Part shown: one piece after another, positions 28,562 to 37,895 of the stretch
Position numbering within the stretch: the stretch's first letter is position 1
Layout: every line of letters starts with the position of its first letter
Assembly: GCA_016235165.1 (NCBI GenBank)
Contig: JACRLX010000030.1
Location: 83,766 to 138,292, forward strand
Direction: 5' to 3'
DNA from: Rhodocyclales bacterium
GTDB taxonomy: Bacteria > Pseudomonadota > Gammaproteobacteria > Burkholderiales > Rhodocyclaceae
DNA: 54,527 nt
Translations under genes and position numbers: made by a program
Notes under the pieces: generated by a model
Seen by the model: the letters and a program-made list of their open reading frames with translations, nothing else
What the model was told of the DNA's origin: nothing
Databases searched by the model: none

Positions 28562-29485
28562 ATGAGTGCCACTACCCAATCCCCCATCATCCCGATCAAG
28601 TCGAGCAGTGAACCGCCCCACGTCATCGCGCCCGATGCCGCCACCATTTTCAGCCGCCGTGCGGCACGCTTCGACCAGCTGGCCGAAGGGCACAGCCTCG
28701 GTGACTGGCTACGCTTTCTCGGCGCCATCAGCCGTGCCCAGCACACGGCGCTGCAAGCCTTGCCCGAGCTCGACCTGCCCGGCGCGGCGCAGATGGCTCT
28801 GGCCCGCGAGCACCGCATGCCGCCGCTGCCGGCCCAGTCCTGGCCGCGTCCCGCCGTCTGGCGCGATGTCCTGCGCGACATTGCCGCCGCAATTGAAGGC
28901 ACCGCCGCCGAGGTGGCGCGCAAGGATCTGGCAAGGCTCAAGGCGCTCGATGCCGATGCGCTCGAAGCGCTGGCCGAGCGCGTACTGCACACCGAACTTT
29001 ACGGCGAGGACGCCGCCCTGCTGCCCTATGTCGCCGCCGCCTTGCAGGTGCTGTGGACCGGCGCCGCCTCGCGGCTGGGCATCAGCGAAATCGCCGCCCT
29101 CGACGTGCCCGGCGTCTGCCCCTGCTGCGGCTTCCTGCCTGTCGCCAGCGTCATTCGCACGGTGGGCGAAGTCTCCAACCTGCGCTACCTGCATTGCGCG
29201 CTGTGCAACACCGAATGGAACCTGGTGCGCCTCAAGTGCAGCGCCTGCGACGTCACCGACGGCGTCAGCTACCGCGCCCTGCAAGACGGGCAAGGCAAGG
29301 AAAGCGAGGCGATCCGCGCCGAAACCTGCGAGAGCTGCAAGAGCTACCTGAAGATCGCCTATGCCGAAAAGGCGGCCGTCGACCCGGTGGCCGACGACCT
29401 CGCCACCCTCGCGCTCGACATCCTGGTCGACGAGGCGGGCTACGCGCGCAGCGGGCCGAACCTGCTGCTGGTGCCGGGCGGGTAG
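28562..29485 (+). CDS. fdhE: Formate dehydrogenase accessory protein FdhE
   Basis: Cytoplasmic maturation protein required for active FDH-N/FDH-O, thought to interact with the catalytic subunit before export. 307 residues, the normal length. It has the paired rubredoxin-like iron-binding CxxC motifs: CPCC (CPCCGFLP), CALCNTEW, CSACD and CESC. It starts 84 bases after fdnI past a strong hairpin; a TAGACT -10-like element just upstream could add local transcription. Confidence 0.94.
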   Translation: MSATTQSPIIPIKSSSEPPHVIAPDAATIFSRRAARFDQLAEGHSLGDWLRFLGAISRAQHTALQALPELDLPGAAQMALAREHRMPPLPAQSWPRPAVWRDVLRDIAAAIEGTAAEVARKDLARLKALDADALEALAERVLHTELYGEDAALLPYVAAALQVLWTGAASRLGISEIAALDVPGVCPCCGFLPVASVIRTVGEVSNLRYLHCALCNTEWNLVRLKCSACDVTDGVSYRALQDGQGKESEAIRAETCESCKSYLKIAYAEKAAVDPVADDLATLALDILVDEAGYARSGPNLLLVPGG

Positions 29486-29886
29486 ATTTGCTTTTGCCGG
29501 CGACTAAGCCGGCGGGGCGGAGAATTGCCCAACGCGTATTCTCTGACGTCATGACAAGGCTATCCGGCGTTGTGCCGGTACGCCAGGTTCAAGGACCGGG
29601 CCGCATTGTTTCGTGAGCTGCAGGGGTATGCCTTCGCCGTACTGACTGACATGCATTTCGAATGCAGGGGCCTCATGGACGGAATACGTTGAACATCGAG
29701 ATCAACTCAAACGTGCGCTGGGGGTCACATAACTCATGTGCCGTTGGCCCAACCCATCATTCCATCGGACCTTACGCATAAAGCTGCGCAGCGTCGGTCA
29801 CCTGCATGTTCGGCCCCTTTAGCCCGCTCCTAATCGCATCTACAGTTTGCCTTGACTTCCGACCATATTGCATCTACGATTTGACA
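29486..29886. other. Intergenic region between fdhE and brnT; no gene seen
   Basis: About 400 bases with no convincing frame. A weak hairpin (gccggc/gccggc, 29495-29512) follows fdhE. From about 29620 the base composition becomes less GC-rich than the fdn operon, marking entry into the acquired segment. The brnT promoter sits at its right end. Confidence 0.5.
29836..29884 (+). promoter_or_regulatory. brnTA promoter with direct-repeat operator
   Basis: -35 TTGACT (29852-29857) and -10 TACGAT (29875-29880) with 17-base spacing. The repeat gcatctacagtttg / gcatctacgatttg (29836-29849 and 29870-29883) overlaps both elements, as expected for autoregulation by the BrnA antitoxin. Confidence 0.6.
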
Positions 29887-30159
29887 GTGATCACCTTCGA
29901 CGAAGCCAAACGCCAAACGAACATTGCCAAGCACGGCATCGATTTGGCGGCGCTGTCCGGCTTCTTTGACGGTGACTTGCTGACCCGCGAAGATGCCCGC
30001 GAAGCCTATGGCGAGTCGCGCTTTCAGAGCGTTGGCTGGCACGCGGGAGAAATGCTGTTCGTTGTCTGGACGCCGGGCGACAACGAATGGCCTCACATTA
30101 TTTCGGCGCGAAAGGCGGAAAAACATGAGCGCGAAGCGTGGACACGTTTCTGTAAATGA
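29887..30159 (+). CDS. brnT: BrnT family ribonuclease toxin
   Basis: 90 residues from a GTG at 29887. BrnT toxins are small RNases of the RelE-like fold. Visible family pattern: FDEAKRQTNIAKHGIDL near the N-terminus, GESRFQSVGWHAGEMLFVVWTP, and IISARKAEKHEREAW at the end. The -10 hexamer ends only 6 bases before this GTG, so the mRNA may be leaderless; an ATG at 29806 exists but lies upstream of the promoter. Overlaps brnA by 35 bases, toxin first, as usual for brnTA. Confidence 0.85.
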   Translation: MITFDEAKRQTNIAKHGIDLAALSGFFDGDLLTREDAREAYGESRFQSVGWHAGEMLFVVWTPGDNEWPHIISARKAEKHEREAWTRFCK

Positions 30160-30400
30160 TGCTCCGGCTACCAAACCGGACGATTGGAATAATGCATTTG
30201 TCACCCACTCGGCTGACGAGCTTCGCAAAGTAGTTGCTGCGCGTCGTACTCGCGGGCCAAACAAACACCCGACGAAGGAGCAAGTCGCGGTGCGATACAG
30301 CCCGGAAGTACTCGCCTATTTCCGCGCTACCGGAGCAGGCTGGCAAACTCGCATGGATGAAGCATTGCGCGAGTATGTGTCTCGACACAAGGCCGCGTAG
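30125..30400 (+). CDS. brnA: BrnA family antitoxin
   Basis: 91 residues starting at the ATG at 30125. The C-terminal half (KEQVAVRYSPEVLAYFRATGAGWQTRMDEALREYV) is the ribbon-helix-helix DNA-binding domain of BrnA; the N-terminal half binds and neutralises BrnT. The direct repeats upstream of brnT are its probable operator. The pair forms an independent type II toxin-antitoxin module inserted between fdhE and lysE. Confidence 0.87.
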   Translation: MSAKRGHVSVNDAPATKPDDWNNAFVTHSADELRKVVAARRTRGPNKHPTKEQVAVRYSPEVLAYFRATGAGWQTRMDEALREYVSRHKAA

Positions 30401-30523
30401 TTTTCCCATCAGGGGCCGAACCCGGCGTTCCATAGGACGCGCCGCGATGAAGCCGCGTCGCGCCTCTGAACTTGAACGTGTGCGTCACAAATCCATCCAC
30501 CAATCCGACCGGAGCTATGCCAA

Positions 30524-31138
30524 ATGATCAGCCTTGAATTCCTTGTTACGTCGCTCATTGTGGTGCTCATCCCGGGCACGGGCGTCGTCTATACCGTGTC
30601 GACAGGTCTCGTTCAAGGCCGCAAAGCGAGCGTCTTCGCCACGCTTGGGTGTACGGCCGGAATCATCCCTCACCTCCTCGCTACGGTTCTTGGCCTGGCT
30701 GCTCTCATGCACACAAGTGCCGTCGCATTTCAAATGCTCAAATACGCTGGCGTTGCCTACCTGCTCTATATCGCCTACGCGACTTGGCGCGACGAATCCG
30801 CCTTCGCAGTTGATGAAAGCTTGTCCACAAGCTCAGCTTCAGGCTTGGTCGTCAAGGCGTTTCTGCTGAACATCCTTAACCCGAAATTGACAATTTTCTT
30901 CCTCGCTTTCCTGCCCCAGTTCATTCCGCCCGATGCAGATCAACCGCTCTTGCAGCTTCTGCTATTGAGCGTCATTTTTATGGCCATGACGTTATTCGTA
31001 TTCGTCATCTACGGCCTTCTTGCGCACCTATTTCGCAAGACCGTCATTGAGTCGCAGAGGGTGCAATCCTGGCTTCGCCGTGGATTTGCGGCCACATTTG
31101 CGGGTCTTGGGACAAACCTCGCATTTACGGAAAAGTGA
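30524..31138 (+). CDS. LysE/RhtB family amino-acid exporter
   Basis: 204 residues, six hydrophobic segments, N-terminal signature FLVTSLIVVLIPGTGVVYTVSTGLVQG and the conserved LNILNPKLTIFFLAFLPQF. It exports amino acids or related metabolites across the inner membrane; the substrate is unknown. GGAG lies 10 bases upstream of the ATG. Codon usage is visibly less GC-biased than the fdn and sel genes, like the adjacent brnTA, which suggests both came in together. Confidence 0.88.
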   Translation: MISLEFLVTSLIVVLIPGTGVVYTVSTGLVQGRKASVFATLGCTAGIIPHLLATVLGLAALMHTSAVAFQMLKYAGVAYLLYIAYATWRDESAFAVDESLSTSSASGLVVKAFLLNILNPKLTIFFLAFLPQFIPPDADQPLLQLLLLSVIFMAMTLFVFVIYGLLAHLFRKTVIESQRVQSWLRRGFAATFAGLGTNLAFTEK

Positions 31139-31196
31139 GTCTCCCCCGGTCTGCCTTATGCTTTACCATTCCAACCAGAACAAAGGAGCCCTCCCC

Positions 31197-31700
31197 ATGA
31201 GACGCCTGCTTTCCCTGTTCGCCCTCCTGCTGGCGGCGGCTTTCAGCCTGCCGGCATTGGCCGATCACCTCGACGGCGTGCTGCCGCTGCACAAGGACGA
31301 CCTCGCCGCCGTGGCGGCGGCGAAGAAACAGCCCGACCGCCATGTCATGCTGTACTTCGGCGACCACCTGAACTGAGGAGCTTGTCGCTACACCGTGAGT
31401 GTGCTCAAGAAACCCGAAGTCAGCGCAAAATTTACGCAGCATTTCCTCGGCGCCCATGCCGATTTCGGCGAGCTGGACCTGGACGACAGGGACCCGCGGC
31501 ACGAGATGGTCAAGCGCCACAATCCGCGCAAGCTGCGGCCGGTGCTGGTCTTCCTCGATGGTTCCGGCAAGGAGGTGGCGCGCCTGACGGGCGGCCTCAA
31601 GACCGTCGAGGATGCGCTGCTGCTCGACCGCTACGTGGCCGAGAAGGCCTACCTCAAGGGCGGCGATTTCGCCTCCTTCAGGAAGGCGCAGAAGGGCTGA
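31197..31700 (+). CDS. Exported thioredoxin-like protein with predicted selenocysteine (UGAC redox motif)
   Basis: Start at 31197 has AAAGGAG 8 bases upstream. The frame meets TGA at 31374-31376 and continues in the same frame, coding-like, to 31700. Reading TGA as Sec gives 167 residues: signal peptide (cleavage after ALA, about residue 22), strand HVMLYFGD, then Sec60-G-A-C63 at the thioredoxin CxxC position, then VLVFLDGSGKEVARLTGG, the cis-Pro/beta-strand side of the fold. A SECIS-like hairpin follows the UGA. selA, selB and tRNA-Sec lie within 7 kb. Likely a periplasmic thiol/selenol oxidoreductase. The alternative is a Cys-to-stop pseudogene. The 3' end overlaps the convergent HPP gene by 23 bases. 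Confidence 0.75.
31378..31409 (+). promoter_or_regulatory. Candidate SECIS hairpin for the thioredoxin-like selenoprotein
   Basis: ACAC (31390-31393) pairs with GTGT (31399-31402) around loop CGTGA; a lower helix is CTTG/CAAG (31381-31384 with 31406-31409) or GAGC/GCTC (31378-31381 with 31403-31406). The loop starts 17 bases after the UGA and has G at its second position, within the range described for bacterial SECIS elements. The pairing is weaker than that of fdnG. Confidence 0.5.
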
Positions 31701-32433
31701 TTCCGGCTGTCGCGGCCTGGGCTGCCAGGTTGCGCTGCCTTCCCGTCGCCAGCGCGTAGATTCGCAGCAGGTCGTCTTCCGAGACATCGATGAAGGAATC
31801 CATCTGCGATAGCGCGTAGACGAAGTCTTCGTGCGAAATCGCGCCATAGGCGGCGGACGCCGCAAGCGGCGCTTCGTTTGCCTTGACCAGCGCCGCCGGA
31901 TAGCGCCGCCACGGAAACAGCGCATTGAAGGCGATCGCCACCGCCAGCATGATCAGTACGTTGAGCATCAGCGGCGAGAGGACGAAGCCGAAGCCCATGG
32001 CCTTCACCGTTTCGTTGCCCAGCGCGGCGGCCAGTGCCGTGGCGCCGGCCGGCGGGTGGATGCAGCGCAGGTAGTGCATCGCGCCCAGTGCGAGGCCCGT
32101 GGCGAGGGCGGCTGCCAGCATCGGCTGGGGAACCCACAGCAGGCAGGCGATGCCGATCACGCCCGAGACGAAATGGCCGCCCAGCAGCGGCCAGGGCTGC
32201 GAGAGTGTGCCGTGCGGCACGGCGAACAGCATCGCGGCGGTGGAGCCCATCGACAGCACCAGGATGGGCGAGGCCGCCGGGCCCAGGATGGCCTGGCTGG
32301 TCCAGAATACGGCGAGGATGGCGATGCAGCCACCGAGCGCCGAGACGAGCCGCTCGCGGTGGCTGACCGGGCTGAGTTCGATGCCGAGCAGCCGCAGCCA
32401 GCGCCCGCGCGCGGCGATGGGGTGTGGGGTCAT
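31678..32433 (-). CDS. HPP family membrane protein
   Basis: 251 residues from the ATG at 32433, which has a perfect AAGGAGG upstream; the longer frame to 32493 lacks one. Several TM helices and the family signature CIHPPAGATALAAALG are present, with a short soluble C-terminal tail (ISHEDFVYALSQMDSFIDVSEDDLLRIYALA). HPP proteins have been linked to nitrite transport in chloroplasts and cyanobacteria; the bacterial substrate is unknown. Divergent from selA, convergent with the selenoprotein. Confidence 0.88.
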   Translation of the reverse strand: MTPHPIAARGRWLRLLGIELSPVSHRERLVSALGGCIAILAVFWTSQAILGPAASPILVLSMGSTAAMLFAVPHGTLSQPWPLLGGHFVSGVIGIACLLWVPQPMLAAALATGLALGAMHYLRCIHPPAGATALAAALGNETVKAMGFGFVLSPLMLNVLIMLAVAIAFNALFPWRRYPAALVKANEAPLAASAAYGAISHEDFVYALSQMDSFIDVSEDDLLRIYALATGRQRNLAAQAATAGISPSAPS

Positions 32434-32666
32434 GCGTCCTCCTTGTGCTCTCCGGCGCGTGGTCGATAGCGGCATTTGGCCTGCACTCGCCACGGCGCAC
32501 CATGATTCCCGTCAACGCCGGCGGCTGTTGCGAGGTTCCCGCCGCCGAACTTGTGCGCGAACTCGCCGAGGGATTCCGCCGCTGACTGCTGCGCTGCGGC
32601 GTGATCGCGGCGCCGCCTGCCGCTAGAATCGCGCCATCGTCGTTTCTGCCCGGTCCGGGTGAAATC

Positions 32667-34070
32667 ATGAATCCTCTCTCCCAGCTTCCGTCGGTCGACC
32701 GCCTGCTCGCCAGCGCGGCGCTGCTTCCCCTCATATCAAGCCACGGCCGCGCCGTCGTCACCGAGGCGACGCGCGCAGCCCTGGCGGCCGCGCGCGAGGC
32801 CGTGAAGCAGGGCGCGCCGCTGCCCGGCGAGGCGATGCTGATTGCAAGAGTCGGCGCTGGCGTCACGGCGAAAATGGCGCCCAGGCTGCGCCCGGTGTTC
32901 AACCTCACCGGCACCGTGCTGCACACCAACCTCGGCCGCGCGCCGCTGCCTGAAGAGGCGGTGCAGGCGCTTGTCATGGCCGCGCGCAATCCCTGCGCCC
33001 TGGAATACGACATCGACTCCGGCGGGCGCGGCGACCGCGATGACATCGTCAATGAATTGCTGTGTGAACTGACCGGCGCCGAGGCGGCGACGGTGGTGAA
33101 CAACAACGCGGCGGCGGTGTTCCTGCTGCTCAACACCCTGGCACCGAAGAAGCAGGTGATCGTCTCGCGCGGCGAGCTGATCGAGATCGGCGGCGCCTTC
33201 CGCGTGCCCGACATCATGAGCCGCGCCGGGGCCAGGCTGGTCGAGGTCGGCACCACCAACCGCACCCATCTCAGGGATTTCGCCGAAGCCATCAACCCGC
33301 GCACGGCGATGCTGATGAAGGTGCACGCCAGCAACTATGCCATCCACGGCTTTACCCATGCCGTGCCCGAGGCCGAGCTGGCGGCGCTGGCGCATGACAG
33401 GGGCCTGCCCTTCGTCATTGACCTCGGCAGCGGTACGCTGACCGATCTCGCCGCTTACGGTCTGCCGCACGAACCGACGCCGCGCGAGGCCATTGTCGCC
33501 GGCGCCGACCTGGTCACGTTTTCCGGCGACAAGCTGCTGGGCGGGCCGCAGGCCGGCCTGCTGGTGGGTCGCAAGGAGCTGATCGCGAAGATCAAGAAGA
33601 ATCCGCTCAAGCGTGCCCTGCGCGTCGGCAAGCTGACGCTGGCTGCGCTGGAAGCCGTGCTGGCGCTCTACCGCGACCCCGAGCGCCTGCATTTGCGGCT
33701 CACCGCCGTGCGCCAACTGAGGCGGCCCGAGGCCGAAATCGCGGCGCAGGCGGCGCGCCTGTTGCCGGCTTTGCTGTCGGCGCTGGGGGAACTTCCGGTC
33801 ACGGCGCAGATCATTGCCTTGAAGTCCCAGATCGGTTCCGGCTCGCTGCCGGTCGATCGCCTGCCCTCGGCCGGTTTCGCGATTCGCCCGGTGGGGAAGA
33901 AGAGCGGTGTGCTGAATCGCATCGAGGCTGCACTGCGCGGCGTGACGCCACCCTTGCGCCCGGTGATCGGCCGCATCGAGGATGGCGCGCTGCTGCTCGA
34001 TCTGCGTTGCCTCGATGCGAAGGACGAACAGGATTTCCTCGACACGCTCGCGGGTTTGCGGGCGGGTTGA
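32667..34070 (+). CDS. selA: L-seryl-tRNA(Sec) selenium transferase
   Basis: PLP enzyme that converts seryl-tRNA-Sec to selenocysteyl-tRNA-Sec using selenophosphate. 467 residues from the ATG at 32667, close to the E. coli length (463). The PLP lysine lies in [13 protein letters not shown], and [17 protein letters not shown] and the tRNA-binding N-terminal region are recognisable. The GTG at 32601 in the same frame is a less likely start. A TAGAAT -10-like element (32624-32629) precedes it. First of selA, tlpA-like, transglutaminase, selB, selC in one direction. Confidence 0.96.
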   Translation: MNPLSQLPSVDRLLASAALLPLISSHGRAVVTEATRAALAAAREAVKQGAPLPGEAMLIARVGAGVTAKMAPRLRPVFNLTGTVLHTNLGRAPLPEEAVQALVMAARNPCALEYDIDSGGRGDRDDIVNELLCELTGAEAATVVNNNAAAVFLLLNTLAPKKQVIVSRGELIEIGGAFRVPDIMSRAGARLVEVGTTNRTHLRDFAEAINPRTAMLMKVHASNYAIHGFTHAVPEAELAALAHDRGLPFVIDLGSGTLTDLAAYGLPHEPTPREAIVAGADLVTFSGDKLLGGPQAGLLVGRKELIAKIKKNPLKRALRVGKLTLAALEAVLALYRDPERLHLRLTAVRQLRRPEAEIAAQAARLLPALLSALGELPVTAQIIALKSQIGSGSLPVDRLPSAGFAIRPVGKKSGVLNRIEAALRGVTPPLRPVIGRIEDGALLLDLRCLDAKDEQDFLDTLAGLRAG

Positions 34071-34140
34071 GAAATACGGCGAACCCGGCGGTCTGCGTAC
34101 CGCCTGCCGTCAGCCGCTTCCGCGCGCGGAAGCATCGTAA

Positions 34141-34165
34141 GCCCGGGCGCCTTCCACGCCCGGGC
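34141..34165. terminator. GC hairpin between selA and the TlpA-like gene
   Basis: gcccgggcg/cgcccgggc with a 7-base loop, no T-tract. It probably modulates transcription or mRNA stability between selA and the downstream genes. Confidence 0.4.
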
Positions 34166-34185
34166 GGTTGCAGGAAAGGGGAAGC

Positions 34186-34719
34186 ATGATGTTCCATCGA
34201 CGTTTGATAGCCTGGGCAGCGGCACCGCCCCTGATCTGCGGTTTGATGCCATCGCCCACGCTGGCGGCCGGCGCGGCCTGGGCCGAACTCAAGCCGGTGA
34301 CCGCGCAGGCCGTGCCTGGCGGCGCCGACAAGCGCCTGGCGGAAATGCTCAAGGCGCACCGCGGCAAGCCCGTGCTGGTGAATTTCTGGGCCACCTGGTG
34401 CGAGCCCTGCCGCGAGGAAATGCCTTCACTCGGGCGCCTTGCCGCGCGCTGGCAGGCCAAGGGCCTGGTGGTGCTGACCGTGGCCGTCGCCGACAACGAC
34501 AGGCGCGCCGAGGATTTTCTCTGGGAAGTCCTGCCCGAAGGACAGAAACTGCCCCTGCTGCACGACCGCGAACAGGCGCTCGGCCGCGCCTGGGGTGCGC
34601 GCATGCTTCCCGCAACCGTAGTTCTCGACCGCCGCCACCGCGTCGTCGCCAAGGGAATGGGTGCCATCGACTGGGATGCGCCCGCCACCGACAAGCAACT
34701 GCACACGCTGCTCAACTGA
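34186..34719 (+). CDS. TlpA/ResA-type thioredoxin-like protein
   Basis: 177 residues with an N-terminal signal (cleavage near residue 28, TLAAG) and a TlpA-type thioredoxin domain: LVNFWATWCEPCREEMPSL carries CEPC at 72-75, and MLPATVV holds the cis-proline. Such proteins reduce specific periplasmic disulfides, for example in cytochrome c maturation. It lies between selA and selB, so it may keep a selenoenzyme partner reduced; that is inference. Two in-frame ATGs (34186, 34189) are both possible. Confidence 0.88.
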   Translation: MMFHRRLIAWAAAPPLICGLMPSPTLAAGAAWAELKPVTAQAVPGGADKRLAEMLKAHRGKPVLVNFWATWCEPCREEMPSLGRLAARWQAKGLVVLTVAVADNDRRAEDFLWEVLPEGQKLPLLHDREQALGRAWGARMLPATVVLDRRHRVVAKGMGAIDWDAPATDKQLHTLLN

Positions 34720-34732
34720 ACAGGAGAACACC

Positions 34733-35848
34733 ATGGATCGTCGCCACTTCATCAAGACCGCCACCGCATCTGCCAGCTTCGCCGCCGCCGCCCTGGCCGT
34801 GCCGCGCTTCGGCATCGCCGCCGCGGGTGCCGGCTTCAACCCCAACCCGGCGAATGGCTGGCGCGTGTTCGAGGTCACCAGCCGCATCGAGGTCTCGGCC
34901 GCCAGCGGCGCGCCAAAAATCTGGCTGCCGCTGCCCTCGGTCGAGGATGCCGGCTGGATCAAACCGATGGGCAACCTGTGGCAGGGCAATGCCATCGCCG
35001 TGCAGGAGGCGCGCGACCCGGTGTATGGCGCACGCATGTTGGCGGCGCAGTGGGATGCCGGCGAACCGGCGCCGTTGCTGGAGGTGGTCAGCCGCTTCGC
35101 CACGCGCGACCGCGCCGTCGACCTGTCCAAACCGGGCAAGGTCGCCGCGCTGGACAAGGCCAGCCGTGCGCTCTACACGCGGGCCACGGAACTGCTGCCG
35201 ACCGACGGCATCGTCAGGAAGACCGCGCTCGACATCACCAAAGGTGCCAGGAGCGACGTGGACAAGGCGCGCGCGCTCTATGAATGGGTGGTGGATAACA
35301 CCGAGCGCAATCCCAAGACGCGCGGCTGCGGTACCGGCGATATTCGCGGCATGCTCGAATCGGGCAACCTCGGTGGCAAATGTGCCGACCTCAACGCGCT
35401 CTACGTCGGCCTGGCGCGTGCCGTCGGGCTGCCGGCGCGCGACCTGTATGGCGTGCGCGTGGCCGATTCGAAATTCGGCTACAAGAGCCTGGGCAAGAGC
35501 GGCGACATCAGCAAGGCGCAGCATTGCCGCGCCGAAGTCTGGCTGGCGGATTTCGGCTGGCTGCCGGTGGACCCGGCCGACGTGCGCAAGGTGGTGCTGG
35601 AAGAAAAGCCCGGCCTGACGCTGAAGGATGAGGTCGTGGTCGCCGCGCGGCAGAAGCTCTTCGGCGCCTGGGAAATGAACTGGCTGGCCTACAACGTGGC
35701 GCACGACCTGGCGCTGCCCGGCGCGAGGGGGGCGAAGCTTCCCTTCTTCATGTACCCGCAGGGCGAGAACGCAGCGGGTCGCCTCGACAGCCTCGACCCG
35801 GCGAGCTTCGTTTACAAGCTTGCGGCGAAGGAGATTACGGCGGCATGA
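34733..35848 (+). CDS. Tat-exported transglutaminase-like protein
   Basis: 371 residues. The N-terminus [20 protein letters not shown] is a Tat signal (RRHFIK). The transglutaminase-like core shows the triad Cys217 ([23 protein letters not shown]), His264 (HCRAEVW) and Asp280 (LPVDPAD). Probable periplasmic protease or acyltransferase; the substrate is unknown. CAGGAG precedes the ATG and its stop overlaps the selB start (ATGA), so it is translationally coupled to selB, which is unusual for an exported enzyme. Confidence 0.88.
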   Translation: MDRRHFIKTATASASFAAAALAVPRFGIAAAGAGFNPNPANGWRVFEVTSRIEVSAASGAPKIWLPLPSVEDAGWIKPMGNLWQGNAIAVQEARDPVYGARMLAAQWDAGEPAPLLEVVSRFATRDRAVDLSKPGKVAALDKASRALYTRATELLPTDGIVRKTALDITKGARSDVDKARALYEWVVDNTERNPKTRGCGTGDIRGMLESGNLGGKCADLNALYVGLARAVGLPARDLYGVRVADSKFGYKSLGKSGDISKAQHCRAEVWLADFGWLPVDPADVRKVVLEEKPGLTLKDEVVVAARQKLFGAWEMNWLAYNVAHDLALPGARGAKLPFFMYPQGENAAGRLDSLDPASFVYKLAAKEITAA

Positions 35849-37791
35849 TCGTCGGCACTGCGGGGCACATCGACCACGGCAAGACCACGCTGGTCAAGGC
35901 GCTGACCGGCGTCGATGCCGATCGCCTGCCGGAGGAGAAGGCGCGCGGCATCACGCTCGACCTCGGCTACGCCTATGCGCCGCTGGCCGATGGTTCGGTA
36001 CTCGGCTTCGTCGATGTGCCGGGACACGAAAAGCTGGTCCGCACCATGCTGGCCGGCGCCACCGGCATCGATTTCGTGCTGCTGGTGATCGCCGCCGACG
36101 ACGGCCCGATGCCGCAGACGCGTGAGCACCTGGAACTGCTCGATCTGCTCGGCATTACGCGCGGTGCCGTGGCGCTCAACAAGGTCGACGCGGTGAGCCC
36201 GCAACGCTTCGCCGAGGCGCAGGCCGAGGTCGAGGCGCTGCTGACCGGTACGGCGCTTGCGGGCTGTCCGCTGTTTCCGCTGTCGGCGAAGAGCGGCGAG
36301 GGCGTGGCCGCACTGCTCGCCCATCTCGCTGCGGAAGCGGCGCGGACGGAGGCGCGAGAGGCGGCGCAGGGGCGCTTTCGGCTCGCCATCGACCGCTGCT
36401 TCAGCCTCGCCGGCGCCGGCACGGTGGTTACCGGCACGGCTCACGCCGGGAAAGTCGGCGCTGGCGACACGGTGACCATCGCGCCATCGGCGCGGGGCGG
36501 GCCGCTGCGGGCACGGGTGCGCAGCCTGCACGTGCAGGACCGCCCGGCGCCGCAGGGCGCGGCCGGCGAGCGCATCGCCCTGGCCCTGAGCGGCAACTTC
36601 GCAAAGGGCGAAATCGCGCGCGGCATGTGGGTCGTCGATCCGGCACTGGCCGTGCCGCTGCTGCGCTTTCACGGCGAGCTGCGCGTGCCGGCCGGGCAGG
36701 CGCCGCTGAGGCATTTGCAGAACGTGCATGTGCACCTCGGCACCGAGGACATCATGGGCCGCGTCGCGCTGCTGGACTGCGCCGAGACGGGGCCTGGGGC
36801 GACGGCGCTGGTCGAGATCCTGCTCGAACGCGAAACCCTGGCCCTGCGCGGCGACCGTTTCGTGTTGCGCGATGCCGGCGCGCAGCGCACGGTGGCGGGC
36901 GGGCGCGTGCTCGACATCTTTCCCCCGGCGCGGCACAAGCGCAGCGCCGAGCGCCTCGCCCTGCTCGGCGCCCTGCGCGCGGACGATCTGCTCGCGGCGC
37001 TGGAGCTCATGACGCGGCAGGGGCTGGCCGGCGTGGACCTGGAACGCCTTGCCGTGGCCTGGAACCTCGCGCCAGCGCAAGCCGATGCCCTGTGGCTGCG
37101 TGCCGGCCTGCGTCAGGTACGTGTCGGCGAGGCGCGGCTGGGTTTTGCCGCCGTGAGCTGGGCGGCGCTGGAGACACGCCTGCTCGATGCCCTGGCGCGC
37201 GAACACGAGCGCGCGCCCGACCTGGCCGGCGTCGAGCGCGAGCGCCTGCGGCGCATGACCGCGGCCAACCTGCCGCGCGCCGCCTTCGACGTGCTGGTCG
37301 GCGAGTTGCTCGCCGCCGCAAGCCTGGCGCAAACCCGCGCCTGGCTGCATCTGCCCAGCCATGCCGTCAGTGTCTCGGCCGCCGATCGCGATCTGTTCGC
37401 GGTGCTGAAGCCCCTGCTCGACGCGCAGCCCTTCAACCCGCCCCGGGTGCGCGACGTGTTCCGCGCCAGCGGCACGCCGGAAGACACGGTGCGCCAGTTG
37501 TACCGACGCATGGCGCGCGGCGGCGAGCTGTATCCGGTGGCGCACGATCATTTCTTCACGGCGGCGGCGGTGGCCGATCTCGCCGCCATCGTCGCCCGCC
37601 TGAGCGCCGAAAAGGGCGCGGCGCGGGCTGCCGACCTGCGCAATCTCATTTATGCCGATGGCAGCGGCGGGCGCAAGGTGGCGATCCAGATCCTCGAATT
37701 CTTCGACCGCATCGGCTACACTCGCCGTGTGCGTGACGAACATGTGGTGCGCGCCAACGGCGCGGGTCAGGCATGGATGGACAATAACTAA
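35845..37791 (+). CDS. selB: Selenocysteine-specific elongation factor SelB
   Basis: GTPase that brings Sec-tRNA to UGA codons at ribosomes bound to a SECIS hairpin. 648 residues (E. coli 614). G1 [11 protein letters not shown]3 DVPGHEKLV and G4 NKVD are intact, followed by EF-Tu-like domains 2-3 and C-terminal winged helices that bind SECIS RNA ([12 protein letters not shown] ... REVFRASG type). ATG at 35845 overlaps the transglutaminase stop. tRNA-Sec begins 8 bases after its stop. Confidence 0.96.
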   Translation: MIVGTAGHIDHGKTTLVKALTGVDADRLPEEKARGITLDLGYAYAPLADGSVLGFVDVPGHEKLVRTMLAGATGIDFVLLVIAADDGPMPQTREHLELLDLLGITRGAVALNKVDAVSPQRFAEAQAEVEALLTGTALAGCPLFPLSAKSGEGVAALLAHLAAEAARTEAREAAQGRFRLAIDRCFSLAGAGTVVTGTAHAGKVGAGDTVTIAPSARGGPLRARVRSLHVQDRPAPQGAAGERIALALSGNFAKGEIARGMWVVDPALAVPLLRFHGELRVPAGQAPLRHLQNVHVHLGTEDIMGRVALLDCAETGPGATALVEILLERETLALRGDRFVLRDAGAQRTVAGGRVLDIFPPARHKRSAERLALLGALRADDLLAALELMTRQGLAGVDLERLAVAWNLAPAQADALWLRAGLRQVRVGEARLGFAAVSWAALETRLLDALAREHERAPDLAGVERERLRRMTAANLPRAAFDVLVGELLAAASLAQTRAWLHLPSHAVSVSAADRDLFAVLKPLLDAQPFNPPRVRDVFRASGTPEDTVRQLYRRMARGGELYPVAHDHFFTAAAVADLAAIVARLSAEKGAARAADLRNLIYADGSGGRKVAIQILEFFDRIGYTRRVRDEHVVRANGAGQAWMDNN

Positions 37792-37799
37792 AGTACTAC

Positions 37800-37895
37800 G
37801 GAAGAGAACGTTCCCCGGTGGGGCGGCCGGTCTTCAAAATCGGCAGGGGTCGCCACGCGGTCCCTGGTGGGTTCGACTCCCTCTCTCTTCCGCCA
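37800..37895 (+). tRNA. selC: tRNA-Sec (UCA)
   Basis: 96 bases including CCA, with the 8-bp acceptor stem GGAAGAGA/TCTCTTCC that distinguishes tRNA-Sec, a long variable arm, T-loop GTTCGACTCC, and anticodon TCA at 37834-37836 in CTTCAAA. E. coli SelC is 95 bases. It lies 8 bases after selB and 21 bases before sodC, so it must be processed from a longer transcript or have a promoter inside selB. Confidence 0.97.

Noticed and set aside
31374-31376. Programmed frameshift at the thioredoxin interruption
   Set aside because: The downstream half continues in the same frame, so no shift is needed; only the UGA must be decoded.
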